Shown here piece by piece: positions 23,901 to 36,073 of a DNA stretch of 64,000 nt. Origin of the DNA: Mortierella alpina (Eukaryota > Mortierellomycota > Mortierellomycetes > Mortierellales > Mortierellaceae); assembly GCA_029449245.1 (NCBI GenBank), contig JANATF010000014.1:748501-812500 (forward strand), given 5' to 3'. Made by a program: the position numbers and the translations under genes. The notes below the pieces were generated by a model. The model had not been told where the DNA came from. It did no database searches and saw nothing but the letters and a program-made list of their open reading frames with translations. How positions within the stretch are numbered: position 1 is the stretch's first letter; each line of letters begins with the position of its first letter.

Positions 23901-24365
23901 TACGGGTTCGGGTTCAGGTACAGGCTCGAATCTTGGACGCGTGGGGAGTTGGTGAGGGTAGTACGAATAAGCGTTTTCGGTGTCGAGGTCGGGATTCGAG
24001 ATGATGGAGGCACGCGATTTGAGCGAGGCGACCGAGTAAATGGACTGGTTCCTGGCGAGGTTGGATGGATCCCTTATGAATGTGGAGTAGGAAGGTATGT
24101 CGAATGCGGTAGTGCTCCCGCCGAGCGCCTCGATGTGAGCAGGGGCAGACGTGAATTGAGAACCATACTGAGGGCGACCCCTCGCTGCTGCCTGAGCCTG
24201 CTGTGGTGCCCTCGGCATTGCAGCTGGTGGTGCATGTTGGCGGGGATGGAGGGATTGCAAAGGATGCGAGGGCGCAGGCGTTGCTTGAGAGACAGCTGGG
24301 GCCTGAGAGGATGCCACCAACGACGAGCGATCGCTGTCCCTGTTTGCGCGACGTTGACGCTGCAT
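20916..24365 (-). CDS. Chitin synthase, division 1
   Basis: Seven exons: 24365-23550, 23430-23182, 23052-22717, 22624-22148, 22050-21881, 21792-21520 and 21405-20916, for 936 residues. A disordered Pro-rich head of ~185 residues precedes the family 2 glycosyltransferase core. Landmarks are [32 protein letters not shown] (Glu533-Asp534-Arg535) and the product-binding SQRRRWLNG (Gln573-Trp577). Several membrane helices follow, around residues 600-810 and at the end, and would form the chitin pore. This enzyme joins N-acetylglucosamine from UDP-GlcNAc into chitin at the plasma membrane. The layout (no myosin head, cytochrome b5 or DEK domain) fits classes I-III. The acidic cytosolic loop with [17 protein letters not shown] near the C-terminus is also typical. 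Confidence 0.96.
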
Positions 24366-25433
24366 TCCAATGGCTTGCAGGTGGCAGGGGGTCTATTTAG
24401 AAGTTGAGGGTCATGCAGTGGAATGAGCGAGGCGTGGGGGGCGCAAGAGAGGGGCAGACCAGCGAGAATGGAGAATCGGAAGGACGGATGGGATGCGAGG
24501 GATGCGAGGGATGCGAGGGATGCGAGGGATGGAGGAGAGTGCGGTGATGAAAAAGAGAGAGGGACAACAGCCGCTGCAACTCAGACCAACGTCTTTAATT
24601 TTAGGGTCGTCCTTTGAACGTTGGCACAGGGAGGACTGACAACCTAATGCTCAATTGCTCAATATCCATTGCAAGCGCATCATTGTGCATTAGGGTATGG
24701 CTGGCAGCTCGGCTGGCGGTGTGCTTCCTTGGTAGTTGGTACTCGAGGTACAGCACATGGTAGAGCACGACGTGTGTGTGCTCTGCCGTGGTACTCCCTC
24801 CTGCTTCATCGGTCTCATCAAGGACATTAGGATAGGACGCAGTAGGCTATTCATAGAGAGCAACCCCTGTTCTACTGTGGCATGTTCGGAAAGAGTTACG
24901 CCTCGGTCGTGCTTTAGGATCCCTGACGCACATCCTCGCACATCCTCCCTTTGCACCGCACAGGGGAAGCAGCAGCAGATCATTCATGGAGATTAAACCC
25001 TGGCACTGAACAGGGTGAGAACAGGTCTTTCGCCTTTCGTGTATCGTAAACGCCAAACCATGCCTCGCGGCCAAAGTGCCGGGCATGGCGCATGCCTGTG
25101 CCAACTCGCGGCTCTTGTGCGCTTGGGCCATTTCTTGCTATCGCCTGCGCCGCAGATTGATCGCAGCAATGCGCTGTCGGCTTCCTGCTTTGCGGTGCCT
25201 CGCTCTGTCAAGCGTGGAGCAAATGTGTCCGTGCAGGCAGCCGTGTGCGTGTGTCCAAGAATCATGCACTGCACTCCTGATGGAAACAAATTTTCAAAGT
25301 CCTCAGCAGCGGCCGTTCTCCTCCAAACTCCTCCCAAACTCCTTCTGACTTCCGTCCAACTCATCCACACCTCCACCATCTCCTCGATCCATCCTCCGCC
25401 CATTCGGGTCTCCATACAACATACCACACACAC
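24366..25433. other. Divergent intergenic region
   Basis: It lies between chitin synthase and the TMEM115-like gene, transcribed apart. It holds a 9-bp minisatellite and several short shadow ORFs without family features. I see no clear TATA box. Confidence 0.6.
24490..24525. repeat. Four copies of a 9-bp repeat
   Basis: GGGATGCGA is repeated four times without change and then breaks into GGGATGG. It lies ~125 bp upstream of the chitin synthase start. Confidence 0.9.
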
Positions 25434-27260
25434 ATGCCCTCGGCACTACCAGCACGCTGGCGGTCATCGCTCTCCAGCGTGCCTCCATTCACAAAGAGCC
25501 TCTCCACAGCCATGACAGTCATGACCACCTTGGGCATCGCGTTCCGTCTCAAAGACCTAGCCCTGACTGCCTACAACCCCGACGCGGAGGACTATACTAG
25601 CTCAGAAGACTCGCTCATCCGACTCCTGGCCCTGGTGCCTGCCTCGTGAGTTGACCGAATCTTGTCAAAGGGAACAGATGGACAGATGTTATGTCTCGAT
25701 TGTCGAAATTAACGTGGCCTTTGAATGCTTCATAGAGCATTGTACCGGCCTTGGACATTTGCAACAGCGTCATTCTTTGAACGAAACATTTTTCAGGCAA
25801 GTGGACACTAGACCATGGGCTTTCATCCTATTATCAGGCGTGCACGTTTGGAGCGCCATGGAACAATAAGCCTTGCGGAACGCGCTATCCATCCAGCACT
25901 CGTCTTCACGGGTACCCTTTACTTATCCGTCCTTGAGTTGCTTCTTGCGCCATATAGTATGCACTCCACATGGTCATCTTACTCGGAAGCGGCAAATATC
26001 TGGAGCGAGCATGGGGCTCCCGCGAACTGTTCAAGTTTTTAAGTATCACCGGTGTCGGGACGATGATTGGGATCTACCTGACATTTCTGCTCGAGTACCT
26101 CATCAGTGGCAACGAGGACCTGATGTAAGCTCAGGTCAAAGTTATTGATGAGGCATATGGACATATGAACTACGTATTTGCCAGAGTTCTCAGCCTTCGC
26201 CCATCTCTTTGCTACTTTGGGAGTAGATTTGATACGGAGGCGTATGGACTTACGGCTGTCATAGCAGGATTTTTGATTGGATTCAAGCAACTCGTTCCAG
26301 AGCACTCTATCACTCTGTGGGGCTTACTTTCCATCCGCGTCAAGGTAACGGCGCCGTCAGTCAATGGATCCTCGGGTCTCGTGGTGCAGACTTTTTATCT
26401 CTTCTATTACTAACAGCTTCATATTTACCCGTTCATTCCAGTCGCTTCCTCTCCTCTTTGCAACATTCACGATCTTCTGGGTCATATTCACCCATAGTCA
26501 AATGCAGCTTTTGATGACGATATACGGGCTTTTCATTTCCTGGATATACTCTCGCTTCTTCAAGGTCCAGGATGGCATTCGTGGCGACAGGAGCGAATCA
26601 TTTTCGTTTGCTTCTTTTTTTCCAGAGTTTACACAGTGAGTATTCGATATAGAATTGCATTTGTTTGACCATTGATGCTGAACATTTCCTTAACACGCAC
26701 CTCTTTTCTTTACATTAACCTTTGCACAGTCCTCTCGTCAAAGCAATATCCAACATGTTTTTCAACACGCTAGTACGGTTACGCATTTGCTCGCCTACGG
26801 GATACGGAGGCAGCTTCCAATACGATTTGGAGAATCCCCAAATGTCGGGAATGGCGCATACGTTCACGCGACCAGGCAGCCTCAGGGCGGAAGCGGAGCG
26901 AAGGAGGTATGGCCTTTGTTATTTGCCTCAGGATGATCTCTGGGTTTCGAACTGGGTTTCTGATTTCATTGTCTACTTGATAGAGCTCTCGCTTTGAAGG
27001 CACTGGATATGAGGTTACACGCGGCAGCAGGAAACAATGCTGGATTCGCGGGAGTGGGTCGGTCGCCCTTCTCTGGAGGAGGATCATCCAATGCAGCACC
27101 CGTCTCATTACTCTCACTGTCTGCAGAGCCGCTTCCTTCCGATGACGATGACGATGACGATGAAGTCTTGTTCGAGACGAATGCCCTGGATGTGAATGAG
27201 GCAGCGTCAGAGGAGAAGCTAGAAAGCAATAGCCATGATGGCGTGGAAGACGGAAAATAA
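25434..27260 (+). CDS. TMEM115: TMEM115-like Golgi membrane protein
   Basis: Seven exons: 25434-25645, 25736-25796, 25958-26124, 26227-26344, 26442-26635, 26730-26906 and 26984-27260, for 401 residues. Family marks are RPWTFATASFFERNIFQ, GSGKYLERAWGSRELFKF, AYGLTAVIAGFLIGFKQ, GLFISWIYSRFF, DRSESFSFASFFPEF and RRRALALKALDMRL. TMEM115 is a rhomboid-like Golgi protein without protease residues, linked to Golgi-to-ER retrograde transport and glycosylation. Its five or so membrane segments lie in residues 30-230; the C-terminus is acidic and cytosolic (DDDDDDDE). Intron 2 (25797-25957) begins with GCAAGT instead of GT. Only that donor keeps the frame and the family spacing. The 26227 acceptor has an alternative at about 26174 that would add residues. 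Confidence 0.9.
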
Positions 27261-27590
27261 AGCGACTGACTGACAGGCACTGACTTGGCGCAGAACCATG
27301 TTGTTATCTTCTCTGAGGGACTTTGGACCCCAAGGATGGTTCCCCCGCTATTCAGAGTCCGTTCAAGCGATGATCGGATTGAGGCTGCTGGGTAGACTCG
27401 GCGGAGCAATGATGGGAAAGAGGAGGACGGCGGCAGCCAATGAGGTTTCGCTTTGGGTGGGGAGTGACTGTCTGGATCAGGATTTGAATGAGCAAAAAAA
27501 CAACTCTCCACCGCTTCCTCATTCCTCTCTTCTCTGCACCAATTCCTCCTCCTCCTCCCATCCCTTTCACTCGCCACTGCTCTTCCCACC
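27261..27590. other. Intergenic region
   Basis: It holds the leader of the downstream symporter gene, with a C-rich stretch just before its ATG. No gene seen. Confidence 0.6.
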
Positions 27591-29266
27591 ATGTCGCTGG
27601 TGTCTGTTGCCTATGGTCTCTCCATAGCAACTGTCGTCCTGTTTGGTCTCGGCGCCCTGGTCCTCGCCCTCCGTCGTCAGTCTATTCAGAAGGACACCAC
27701 AGAGTTCTTCCTGACTGCCCGTCACTCTGTGCCTGAAAAGACCATCGCCTGGTCCTTCTACGCCTCCGGTGTTGGGGCATGGTAAGGAAACCATTCTACT
27801 TTCTCGCTCGACCCCAAGAGAGTGCAGGCGTATCATACTTACATCGTCACATACACATCATATCAACGTTTAGGGTCATCTTCGCTATGCCTGCTTATGT
27901 CGTCTCTGCTGGAATCGTCGGTTTGGTGGCCTACTCTGTCTCGTGCGGCCTGCCCATCTTCATTGTTGCCCGTGTCGGGGCAGTACTCCACCGTAAATAC
28001 CCCGGCGTTCTGTCTCTTGGCGACTTTGTCAAGTGGAGATTTGGCGTTATCCCAATGATCATCGTTACACTGGTTATGATGCTGAACATGTTCCTGGCCC
28101 TCTGCGCGGAATATACCGCGATCGGCAATCTGTTTGAGCAGGTCATCGGAGGACCCCGCCTGCCCATCATCGTCACTGTGGCAGTCGTCACCTCCGTGTA
28201 CACGGCCGTCGGCGGACTCTATGTCTCCATCTTGACGGATGTGGCCCAAGGAGTCTTTGGCATCCTACTCTTGGTTATCATGGCGGTCTACGTTGCAGTT
28301 ACCTTCCGGCCTGAAAGCTTGCCCACGCCCCTGCCCGAGGTGCTGGGTCCCAACTACTGGGGCTGGGCTGCATGTGGAGCTATGCCCATCTCGCTGACTT
28401 GCGCCACCATTTTCTCTGAGGGACCTTGGCAGCGAATTTGGGCTTCAGCTGATGAGAAGGCGCTCAAGAGAGGCTCGCTTTGGGGAGCTTTGGGGCTCGT
28501 TGTCGTTTGTTTCCTCTTTGGCTTTGGAGGCTTTTTGGCAATGTGGGCCGGTTACCCTATTACGGATCCTTACGGAACCACAGGATTCTTCGACCTTCTC
28601 AAAGCTGGAAACGAGACCGCCCCCGCATGGATCGTTATTATTGCGGCACTAGCTGTCGTCACGATGAACGAAGGAGCTGTCGACACTCTTCAAAACGCCA
28701 TTGTTGACACCCTTGCGTCTCGGTTCTTTCGCGGAAAGAGCGTCTGGTATCCTCGTGTGCTGGTCTTTCTGATCAACGTTCCGATCGTGTTCGTCTCGCT
28801 GCAGGGATATAACATCATTAAGCTGTTCCTGATCGGCAATCTGATCTGCACCATCTGCGCGGTTCCGCTTCTGTTGGGACTGGTTACCCGTTTCGAGGGC
28901 TTTGTCACTGGATGGTCCATGGTGACGGGTATCATCACAGGATTCTTCTCGATCTTTGTCTTTGGCTACCTCAAGAAGGACACGCTGTCCGCAGGTCTGG
29001 AATACGTCTTCCTCGAGTCTTACGACTGGCCGTCGTTCGTTCTGCCTCTAGTATTTTCGTTCATCGGCGCACTCCTCGCCGCATACATCGAGTCGCTCAT
29101 CCGGAAAGGTTGTGGGTTTGAGTACCCTGTTCCTATGAACTTTCCTCCTGAGGCTGCTGGAACAGAACACTGCGAAGCAGCTCCTGATTCACAAGCGAGT
29201 TCTGTCCGCGATTTGGAGGTTGCTCCCGGCAAGCCTTTGGTCAATGCTTCTGGCCCAAGTACCTAG
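27591..29266 (+). CDS. Sodium:solute symporter (SLC5 family)
   Basis: Two exons (27591-27781, 27874-29266) give 527 residues. It is almost wholly made of membrane helices; I count roughly twelve to thirteen. SSS-family features include a first helix right at the N-terminus, the EFFLTARHSVPEKTIAWSF segment (helix 1 to 2 link), SLGDFVKWRFG and ALCAEYTAIGNLF. TVAVVTSVYTAVGGLYVSIL is the conserved SSS 'GG' region, followed by TDVAQG. These proteins couple solute uptake to Na+ or H+; fungal members include the Dur3 urea transporters. The substrate of this one is not clear from sequence. The end is short, hydrophilic and cytosolic. No gene nearby suggests a pathway. Confidence 0.88.
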
Positions 29267-30145
29267 AAAGAAGCGGCAGGACACGAGGGGATGGGGTTTG
29301 GGGGTGGTTATTCGGGAATGGAGGCGATAGCAGGATGCGCAGTGCAATGATGACAGGATAGCTAGTGGGCTGCGACTAACCTGGGTCTTGGGTAATCGTG
29401 TTGTTATTCTTCTTCCCGGCATGATGCCTTCCTCTTCGTGGCAAACCACCTACTCCAGCACACAACTTCAGTACAACTTTACCTATCACACATCACACAC
29501 TACACCACACATCACACACGACACACATACCATACATACCACACACATTTTATCATCTATCATCCATTTTATTCTCTTCATCACACAATCCCTTCTGGAG
29601 ATCTATTGAACCTGCGTAAGGGGTGCCCGGTTGTCGTTTTTCGCTTGAAAAAGATTCAACTGAGCTGAGAATATACCCTCACTACCAGACCAGGATAATG
29701 CCTGCGATGGGAACTCGCTTGTTCCTCGGAGAACCTTGCACCCACACCTTTTTCTTGTGATATCTGGCAGGATTGGTTGTGGAGGGATGTCCTTCAAATA
29801 AAGGTCACATTATTTGACACGTCACGTACATGCTGGCCGGACCTGAAGTGCTCCATCGAACCGTTCATCATCCCTCATCAACCACTCTCCTCATCGTAAG
29901 TGTGCCACCATACATTGCACGGCTATTCGAAGAGCTGGAAGCATCTCAAAGGCGCCTGTACTAGTTGGACATGCCTCTTTCTGCCCGCCCGTTCTTCCTA
30001 AAGTCAATGCCTGCAGGAATCACGTTAGGGTCACACACAACGCTTCTACAGCATCTACAACATCCGCCTCATGTCATCCTAACCATCCATGTCTTTGTTC
30101 GCTGAACCTCTCTTCCTTTCCAACACAGTTTACTTGCAACACAAC
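29267..30145. other. Intergenic region
   Basis: It holds the 3' flank of the symporter gene with a CACA-rich simple tract (29484-29550), then the leader of the clathrin light-chain gene. No supported ORF. Confidence 0.6.
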
Positions 30146-31379
30146 ATGGACGACTTTGCTTTCGACGCACCCTCCTCAGCCAAAAAGACCGACTTTGGCT
30201 CGGATGATCCCACGGCAGATTTCCTGGCCCGTGAGCAGGCCATCTTGGGCGGCGATGCCGACTTCTTGGCAGGTCTGTCGACTGGATCAGGCGTCACCTC
30301 ACCATCCAACAATGACTTTGAGTCCAACTTCCCCAGCTTTGCCGACCACGAGGCCGGCATCGCCAGTCCTCCTGTCAGCGGCACATCCCCTGGTGGCATT
30401 GTTCCCTCAGTCAGCGTTGCTGCCGATAACGATGACGACTTTGGAGCGTTCCACAGCGACTTTCCTGCGATAGAGACGACAGATTCCGCGCCCGTCAGCC
30501 AGGTAAAGAAAAGCCTTCTCGCTCTATTACATTGCGCATCTCTGTTCATTTGTCAATGGAGTCAGTTTTCTATTGTTAGGGACTGTCCGCTCGATTTACA
30601 CTAACGCAAGAATATCGCGCCACGTTCGCAACATTTTTGGTTCTATAAAATTAGACCTTTGCAGCCAGCATCCCCATCCAAGCGACAGGCGCCAGCAACG
30701 GATTCGCGAGCCCTAACCCCAGCATGAACCGTGCTCCTCAGTTCAAGGCTCAGGAAGTTCCTGAGGTTGTCAAGTACGTCCCACCACACATCACTACAGG
30801 AACAAACAACTAACGCGATAGGGATGTTATGGATAATTCGCAACTCGGATCTCTGACATTTTTTTTTACTCTCCTCTCACTGTCTCTCTCTCTTACTTGG
30901 TTTTCCTTATCACAGGGAGTGGCGCGAGAAGCAGACGTCGATTATTGCTGAAAAGGATGAGCGATCAGAGTCGAAGCGTCAGGAAACCATTGGAGCTGCA
31001 CACGAGTCGATTGATCGCTTCTACGAGGACTACAACCAGAAGAAGGCCAAGTCTATCACAGAGAACAGGTACTCACCCAGAAGCAGAAAGAAGAAGAACA
31101 GAACTTTTGAAACGCGCGCGCAATTTCAAGATCTCTGGAACTGATTGCCACTTTGTTTTTTGTCTATTTTTGGTGCTATCGTATAGGGATAAGGAGGCTG
31201 CGTTTTTGGCCAAGAGGGACGATGTTTCTTCAGGAACTCAGTGGGAGCGTATTAACCGCCACTTGGACAGCAGTCCTGCTGCTGTGGCTGCAGCAGCAAA
31301 GGCCGGCCGTCGTGATACCAGCAGGATGAGAGAATTATTGAGAGACCTCGAGAAGGACCCCAATGCCCCAGGAAAGTAA
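30146..31379 (+). CDS. CLC1: Clathrin light chain
   Basis: Exons 30146-30502, 30655-30773, 30916-31068 and 31187-31379 give 273 residues. The N-terminus is acidic with FDAPSSAKKTDFGSDDP and Asp-Phe motifs. The middle carries WREKQTSIIAEKDERSE and a long charged helix (the heavy-chain binding region) ending in FYEDYNQKKAKSITENR. The C-terminus has WERINRHLDSS and MRELLRDLEKDPNAPGK, strongly conserved in light chains. It coats vesicles at the plasma membrane, trans-Golgi and endosomes together with clathrin heavy chain. An upstream in-frame ATG (30089) would add 19 residues not typical of the family; the MDDF start is preferred. It converges on the GDP-fucose transporter-like gene. Confidence 0.96.
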
Positions 31380-31802
31380 AAGAAAAAGAAAGGGAGTGAA
31401 GGAAGAGAAGAAAAAAAAAAGGAAAGGCTTTATGCGGAGGAGAACTTTCTTTTTTACTGGAATTATAAAAACAACAATAACATCAACATATCCGAGTACC
31501 AAATTGGACCTGGACTTTCTCATCCCAATGCAAGTGCCATTTTGTGTGGATGGATGAGATAAACCAACAAGACCGGCTTAGCGGCAGATCTATTTTTATT
31601 ATACTTGTAATAACAGGGCGATGCAGAAACAAAGAACATGAAAAGCGGACATGGAAGAGGAGGAACATAAGGGAGTTGAAGAAAAGAAAAGAGCAAAAGG
31701 CATGATAGAGAGATAGCAAGGTATCGGTATCGGTATCGTGTTGGCATGGCGTGTGTGTATGTGGAAAACAAGACGTTGGATCCGACTCTCTTTTCTTTCG
31801 TT
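31380..31802. other. Convergent intergenic region
   Basis: It holds the 3' flanks of two converging genes, with A-rich tracts just past the clathrin light-chain stop and a GGTATC repeat near 31720-31738. No gene seen. Confidence 0.65.
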
Positions 31803-33157
31803 TTAGAAAGAGCTGGCCTGTCCGACCTTGTTGCGATCCTCACGGTTGTCGTCAGTGTCCTGTTGTGTCATGGGGATATAGGCAGGCTTGGTGTTGGCCT
31901 TCATCTCCTTGTCCTTGGCCCAGGTGTAAAGGGCTCCTCCGCTCAAGATCAGCACAATGCCCACCAGACGGCCAGAGGTAATAATGTCCTGGAAGGCAAA
32001 GTATCCAAGCAATGTTTGCAGCCTATTATCGTGAGGCACGGATGCGAAAGGGGGGAGAATGAAAATACAAAACGAAAAGGAGTTAACAAAGCGATGATTC
32101 AATGGACAACCACGACGTAAGCAGTGTGGAATGTTTGAGCACACTTACACTCCACGGACAGCACCCGAGATCATATGGGTGGTAGGGGAGGTCTTTGAGA
32201 TCTGCATGAAGCCAGCGAGGTTGACCAGGAACCCAAAGATGCCTGTCACAAAGGCTGCAATCAGGAAGCTCTTGAATGCCTGCATTCCTTCGGCGCCGTA
32301 GATATCAAGCACTTGGGAGGCCTCGCCGCTCAAAAAGACGATGGGGGTCATGGCCATGAGCGAGAGCACATTGTTGTAGTAGACCAGATCGATCGACGAG
32401 TTGTTGACGGCCACCAAGGACTTTTTGATGACAATGGCGTGAAGAGAAGTGGTGATAGAGGAAACGACGCCGAAAAACACACCCAACTGCGAGACATTGA
32501 TCTCGGATGTCACTCCTGTGTAGAATCCGCAAAAGACAATGAAGCAGGATCCGAGGACAAGTCTCGAGGACGGCTGGCCAAGCAGCACAAATGCAAAGAT
32601 CACGGTGAAGGGAAGGACCAGTCCACGAGCAATCTAGGGAGAGGGGAAAGTAAAGGAGGCGTGTTAGCTTGCTTGCACACACTTTGAGGCGATTGGTATT
32701 ATCACTGTAGTTTCCAGAAAGTACCTGATAGAACGACGTGTCGACATAGACCAGGCAGAGGGTGTTGACTCCGAGTCCTAATACGTTAATGGCGATCAGA
32801 GGTACCAGAGCTTTGGCAACATCGCTGCGGATCACGGGCATCTTGAGCAATCCTGCGTAATCCGTGACCCTCAGCAAAACCACTGCGATTAGCATCTGGC
32901 ACCAGAGCAGCAACCAAGGAACCTCGAGAGTGTTCAATGCCCACTAAGCAGGAGTACGGATGGGACAATTAGTCATGTAAAAACTTTCAGCGGCTTGCTT
33001 CGAGTTGCTAGAGACATGGACGCCAGGGTGATTGCTTGCTCTCACTGCTCCTTACCTTGTTGACGGAGACCATGACCAAGGCGGTGACCATGTAGAAGCC
33101 GACGGTCAGGATGACCGCCTGGCGCTCATTGAGGCCCAGCTTGTTGACTGTGGACAT
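31803..33157 (-). CDS. GDP-fucose transporter-like protein (SLC35C)
   Basis: Exons 33157-33056, 32943-32725, 32633-32149 and 32022-31803 give 341 residues. About ten membrane helices span the protein, the layout of the drug/metabolite transporter superfamily. Best marks: VDTSFYQIARGLVLPFTVIF at the exon 2-3 junction, HAIVIKKSLVAV, LVYYNNVLSL and ISKTSPTTHMISGAVRGV. These resemble SLC35C1, the Golgi GDP-fucose carrier, more than the fungal GDP-mannose carrier, whose GALNK motif is not seen. It would bring GDP-fucose into the Golgi in exchange for GMP. Fucose is a known wall sugar of Mucoromycota-type fungi. SLC35C2 is the main alternative. The C-terminus is hydrophilic and cytosolic. Confidence 0.83.
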
Positions 33158-33592
33158 GTTTGGGCAGATTGCAATATGTTCCGGTGGGATCTGGCGATGG
33201 ACACTGTGAAGAGGGACTCGGGATTCAAGGACAAGCGGGCGAGGAGGATGAAGATGAAGATGATGAGGGCGGAATGCAGGAGGAGGAGAGAAAGAAAGGG
33301 GGCCTGAGTGCTGCTATCGCGTAGCGTAAGTGTTATTCTTTTATCTAAAGGTGCCTGTCCCTGGACCACCTGCATCACCGTCCAATTATAGATCTACTCG
33401 GACCTGCTCTCACTCTCCGCTCGTGGCTGAGCCCAGGGCTCTGTGTGCGTTGTACAGGTGCCCTTCCCTGCTGTACCCGTGTGGACTGGGAGACCACTGA
33501 CCACTGACTAGCTAGGCGGACTGACGCGAGGCCATGACGACCATGCTAGCGCAGACTATGTGCCAGGTGGCAGCATAGCCCAATATGCTCTG

Positions 33593-33600
33593 TATAAAAG
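33593..33600 (+). promoter_or_regulatory. Orphan TATA box
   Basis: TATAAAAG in a region with no gene downstream for over 2.5 kb. It may serve a non-coding transcript. Confidence 0.35.
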
Positions 33601-33716
33601 GCAAGCCAGTGAACTGGACGGTGGATCCACAAAGTGCACAGAGATGGTTTTTTACTCCCAAGAAGCCCTTGGCCTCGGCTTTGACCTTGAAGGCGATGCG
33701 TGTGCACTATAGCACT

Positions 33717-33734
33717 CCCCCCCCCCCCCCCCCC
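33717..33734 (+). repeat. 18-nt poly-C run
   Basis: An unbroken run of 18 cytosines, the longest such run in the window. Its length may be uncertain by a few bases. Confidence 0.9.
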
Positions 33735-36065
33735 AATTACGAGAGTATTGGGAGTGTCAATGTTGACTGTCCATTGTTGGCGCACCGCCTTGCCCTCCTC
33801 CTACCTCGCTGACGAGACGAAATTATGCAATGAACACGCAGGCGAAAGCCTTAGCACCAAAATCGTCCAGCTGAGATCAAGCACCACTTTTCTTTTGCAC
33901 TCCTGTAGGTCTGGGGCCAGAGGGAGGAGGTACTTGCACGGAACTTGTAGCTTTCGCGACAGCTTGATGCATAATGGGTCTTGACAAACACACGCAAAGT
34001 GTTGGCCTTGTGTTCACAGAGACAAGTGTGACCAGGACGTGCGAACAGACATTGTCTGCCTCACTAACCTGACCTAGCCTCTCCGTCCTCACTTTTTGGC
34101 GCCAAACCCCATAAGTCTTTACCTCTATAGTCTCTTTTTTTCGTGTTCCTATTGCCCGTGGACAAAAGCAAGCGGGAGCCATGTGAATACATGGTCTATT
34201 CCGTCAGTCTACTCGGGACCTCGAGGAACGCTGGAGGGCTGGTGACAATGCTCCCGTGATAGGTTCAAGGGGTTAGGGTTTGGGATCCAAGGAGACAGGG
34301 TTTGGACGCCAAGGGGGCGCATTAACGGGGAATGGAGTGGCCGTCTCGCTGTTGGATCGAAGGGCTTCCTTCACCCCTAATTACGCACGATGCCAAACGC
34401 CAAGGCGCAGGGTAGCCATGTCTCGCCCCATTTATCCCATATACCCTTCACAAACAATGTACCCTTCCCTCCCAATCATGCAATCATGAGGCCTAGTCCT
34501 CTAGCGTCCTGTGCTCGTATGGAGGGTTTGATAGGTTCAGACGGTCTATCAGTTTTGAATAGAGTCATTGCTACACGAAGGAATTTGATCCTGGCTACGG
34601 CCTGGAAAACAACAATGCAGCGATCGTTCTTTCGTTATTCTTTGTAACTAAGGGATGCATGACCGAACGACCAAAGAAACGAACACTGTTGTCATTGGAC
34701 AAGACCAGCCTACAAACTTTTTGAAAAAAAACGGAGAAAAGGCATACAATACTGTACATACCAAACCATTGTCGTACTGCTCTGTTCTGTGCATCAAGTG
34801 GCCTGTGCTTGCAGCATCAATCTACGCTGCATAACAACGGACAAAATTAGGGCGGTTGCTTTGCTGGTCGCATGCGGTATGTCAATTTGTTCATCGTCGC
34901 TCCGAGCAGATCATTTTGGGTAGCTGGCGGGTGGCACAGAGAAGAATATGGTTGCCTCAAGTTCACGAGATGGTGTGGACGCGACAACTCGAACGTGCAG
35001 CCGGGTATCGGAAAGAGTACAGGTTGGGCACATCATGGTCATGCTCCATGCCTGCATGCGAAGCCAGCCTAGGCGTGTGTCCCCCATCCACCAACCCCCT
35101 CTTCTCAACCGCATTTTTTTTTCTTTCACACACTGCGCTTACTGCTCGAGACAGTTACTCAAGTCCTTCCATCCCGCATTTCGAATTATCTCCAATCTGG
35201 TATCCGGTAGGGGGATGAAGCAGGCAGCCCTCAACGACTGTGGCCAGCATCATTCCTGCTCCCCTTCAGCTGCTCCTCTCTGCTCCGGCGTCACGAACCA
35301 GGCACTATTTCTCCTTTTGTTTTGTTACTTCTCACACCATTAGGCCATTGACAGATTCTGATGGATGACGAAGCAACCAACTCACCCTCACCTTCCAATT
35401 CGCCCCGTCCACCTTGCTCGCCACAATGTGTTATGCCAAATTATTTAGGCGAAAAGGCGGCCACATCCTTCAGCGGGTCGTTGAGAAAAAAAAAGATATA
35501 ACGAAGTATAGTTGCTCCCATTACGGCCCGCGTTCACTTGTATTTGCTTTTGCTCGTTATGGGTGGTTTGTGCTGTTATAGGTTCTTCGGATGCTGGTCT
35601 AGGTGTAGGTCTGCTCAGTTGAGCGTGCTTCGACCGTCCTTTGAGATCTCTGTTCGGCTTTATTCCGACTCTTTGAGAAATCCATCACACATGCCTCTGC
35701 TAAATTCAACTCGAACCAAGTCATTCGGGCAGATGGGATGGATGGGGATGGCATCACCCAAGAAAACAGAAAACTCGTGGAGCGAGTTCAATGATTCTTT
35801 GTACCTTCCTCTAGCAAGTGCTGCTGGATGATGCCTGCGTTCATGTCAAGAGTATTATGTTTTACTGTATTGTCTAGCGCGCATTGAATCGCCTGTCTTT
35901 TGCGCGACGAACCAACCTTTTTGCACCACACACGTCGAAGAGGTCGCTCGAAACATAGGGCAGCAAGGCTCTCTGCCGAGGGAACTTGAGGCGAGGTTAC
36001 AGAGGTCCTGTATTCAATCGCCTGTCCGTCAGTCAATGGGCTTCCTTCTGCGCTTCCTCCTTTTC

Positions 36066-36073
36066 TATAAAAC
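36066..36073 (+). promoter_or_regulatory. TATA box, probable promoter of zinc-finger gene
   Basis: TATAAAAC is followed by a CT-rich leader on the same strand as the zinc-finger gene. The ATG is ~780 nt away, so the leader would be long and probably spliced. Confidence 0.5.

Noticed and set aside
24690-25131. Cys-rich minus-strand ORFs near the chitin synthase promoter
   Set aside because: Low-quality composition, no domain, overlapping frames of similar length.
25815-26042. Alternative exon in the TMEM115-like gene
   Set aside because: It lies in the GC-AG intron; the chosen exons match family spacing exactly.
34260-34290. Telomere-like TTAGGG
   Set aside because: A single GGTTAGGGTTTGGG stretch, not an array.
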